Positions 63,337-64,000 of a stretch of DNA of 64,000 nt are shown here, one piece after another. Source of the DNA: Planktothrix sp. PCC 11201 (lineage in GTDB: Bacteria > Cyanobacteriota > Cyanobacteriia > Cyanobacteriales > Microcoleaceae); contig NZ_LT797693.1 in NCBI RefSeq assembly GCF_900009135.1, forward strand, positions 518,787-582,786, given 5' to 3'. Below the pieces are notes generated by a model. It was not told the DNA's origin. It saw only the letters and a program-made list of their open reading frames with translations, and made no database searches. Numbering within the stretch: the first letter of the stretch is position 1; each line of letters begins with the position of its first letter. The position numbers and the translations under genes were made by a program.

Positions 63337-64000
63337 ATGAAAAAGATTGTTTTAATTGCTGGGTTTGAGTCTTTTAATGCTGAGTTATATCGCATAGCCG
63401 CCCAGTTAGCCAGCGCTCGTTGTCCAGAATTAGAGATTTGTGTGTTTAGCGATCGCGCGATTTCTGATCAACCGGATACTGTCGCCATGGCCATAAAAAA
63501 TGCCGATGTTTTTTTTGCTAGTTTATTATTTGATTATGATCAAGTATTATGGTTACGAGAGCGGGTACAAAATATTCCGATTCGGTTAGTTTTTGAATCC
63601 GCTTTAGAATTAATGAGTTTAACTCAAATTGGAGCGTTTAAAATTGGGGATAAACCCAAAGGAATGCCCAAACCTGTACAATTTATTCTCAGTAAATTTT
63701 CTAGTGGCAAAGAAGAAGATAAACTGGCAGGTTATATTAGTTTTCTCAAAACAGGCCCGAAATTATTAAAATTTATTCCCGTTCAAAAAGTTCAAGACCT
63801 GCGTAACTGGTTAATTATTTATGGGTATTGGAATGCCGGAGGCACAGAAAATGTCGTGGCGATGTTCTGGACAATTGCTACTAATTATTTAGGGTTAACC
63901 GTTGGCGAAATTCCCCCTCCGATAGAAACCCCTAATATGGGATTATTACACCCAGATTATAACGGTTATTTTGAATCACCAAAAGCCTATTTAGATTGGT
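63337..64000 (+). CDS. chlH: Magnesium chelatase subunit H (partial, N-terminal)
   Basis: The first 221 residues only; the frame is open at the window edge and the full protein should be about 1,330 residues. ChlH inserts Mg into protoporphyrin IX with ChlI and ChlD, the first step of chlorophyll synthesis. The start MKKIVLIAGFESFNAELYR and the blocks LVFESALELMSLTQIGAFKI, RNWLIIYGYWNAGGTENV and GEIPPPIETPNMGLLHPDY identify it. It marks the organism as oxygenic and phototrophic. Confidence 0.96.
   Translation, partial: MKKIVLIAGFESFNAELYRIAAQLASARCPELEICVFSDRAISDQPDTVAMAIKNADVFFASLLFDYDQVLWLRERVQNIPIRLVFESALELMSLTQIGAFKIGDKPKGMPKPVQFILSKFSSGKEEDKLAGYISFLKTGPKLLKFIPVQKVQDLRNWLIIYGYWNAGGTENVVAMFWTIATNYLGLTVGEIPPPIETPNMGLLHPDYNGYFESPKAYLDW

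Overview
The window looks like chromosomal DNA from a filamentous, Planktothrix-like cyanobacterium. The evidence is the magnesium chelatase gene chlH, a sufBCDS operon with a divergent sufR, cyanobacterial or plant-lineage families (CGLD27/DUF1230, DUF3318, DUF1997, DUF1400), a KaiB-like protein and many GCGATCGC (HIP1) sites. It also has the heptanucleotide repeats and G-rich minisatellites common in Oscillatoriales. The genus is inferred from style only. I saw no tRNA, rRNA, CRISPR array, complete insertion sequence or prophage.

Layout. 1-6.3 kb: a plus-strand group with a two-domain GT2 glycosyltransferase, an RTX-type calcium-binding protein, an exported HEAT-repeat protein and a TPR/SPINDLY-type transferase; it may make and glycosylate a surface protein. 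6.3-12.8 kb: a minus-strand cassette of NodU/CmcH carbamoyltransferase, SxtJ-like membrane protein, a 54-aa DUF5989/SxtK-like protein and three SGNH hydrolases. Its order matches sxtI-J-K-L of saxitoxin clusters, but no saxitoxin core gene is present. 13-16.3 kb: an accessory patch with a FitAB/VapBC-type toxin-antitoxin pair, truncated gene remnants and a GT39-type glycosyltransferase flanked by 98-bp direct repeats. 16.4-24.8 kb: metabolic and housekeeping genes (upp, a methylmalonate-semialdehyde-type dehydrogenase, a ferrochelatase-like protein with a His-rich tail, alpha/beta hydrolases, DUF3318, an ABC ATPase).

24.8-30.7 kb: sufS-sufD-sufC-sufB read leftward and sufR rightward. The shared promoter region holds a 34-bp near-perfect palindrome and a second CAAC-N6-type site, both candidate SufR operators. 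30.8-36.9 kb: a repeat protein, a PKHD-type dioxygenase next to a small exported Lys/Asp/Gly-rich protein, a stomatin-like protein, an S9 peptidase and an exported protein. 37-48.7 kb: a metX remnant, CGLD27, an asparaginase, a KaiB-domain fusion protein, PilT, an amidase, a DUF1400 hydrolase, ilvC, a CorA-like protein and several small membrane proteins, with conspicuous repeats between them. 48.7-64 kb: gatB, an LCP protein, an NblB-like HEAT protein, a TPMT-type methyltransferase, a CBS-domain histidine kinase, a HAD hydrolase, an LD-carboxypeptidase, pheA, DUF1997, an Rpn/DUF4351-type nuclease, rnhB and the start of chlH, which runs off the right edge.

Most genes look like ordinary vertically kept cyanobacterial genes. 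The points most worth a second look are the SxtIJKL-like cassette with its tripled SGNH gene and four intergenic hairpins, the dioxygenase/small-protein pair, the KaiB fusion, the GT39 gene between direct repeats, the 33-aa membrane protein and the paired suf operators.
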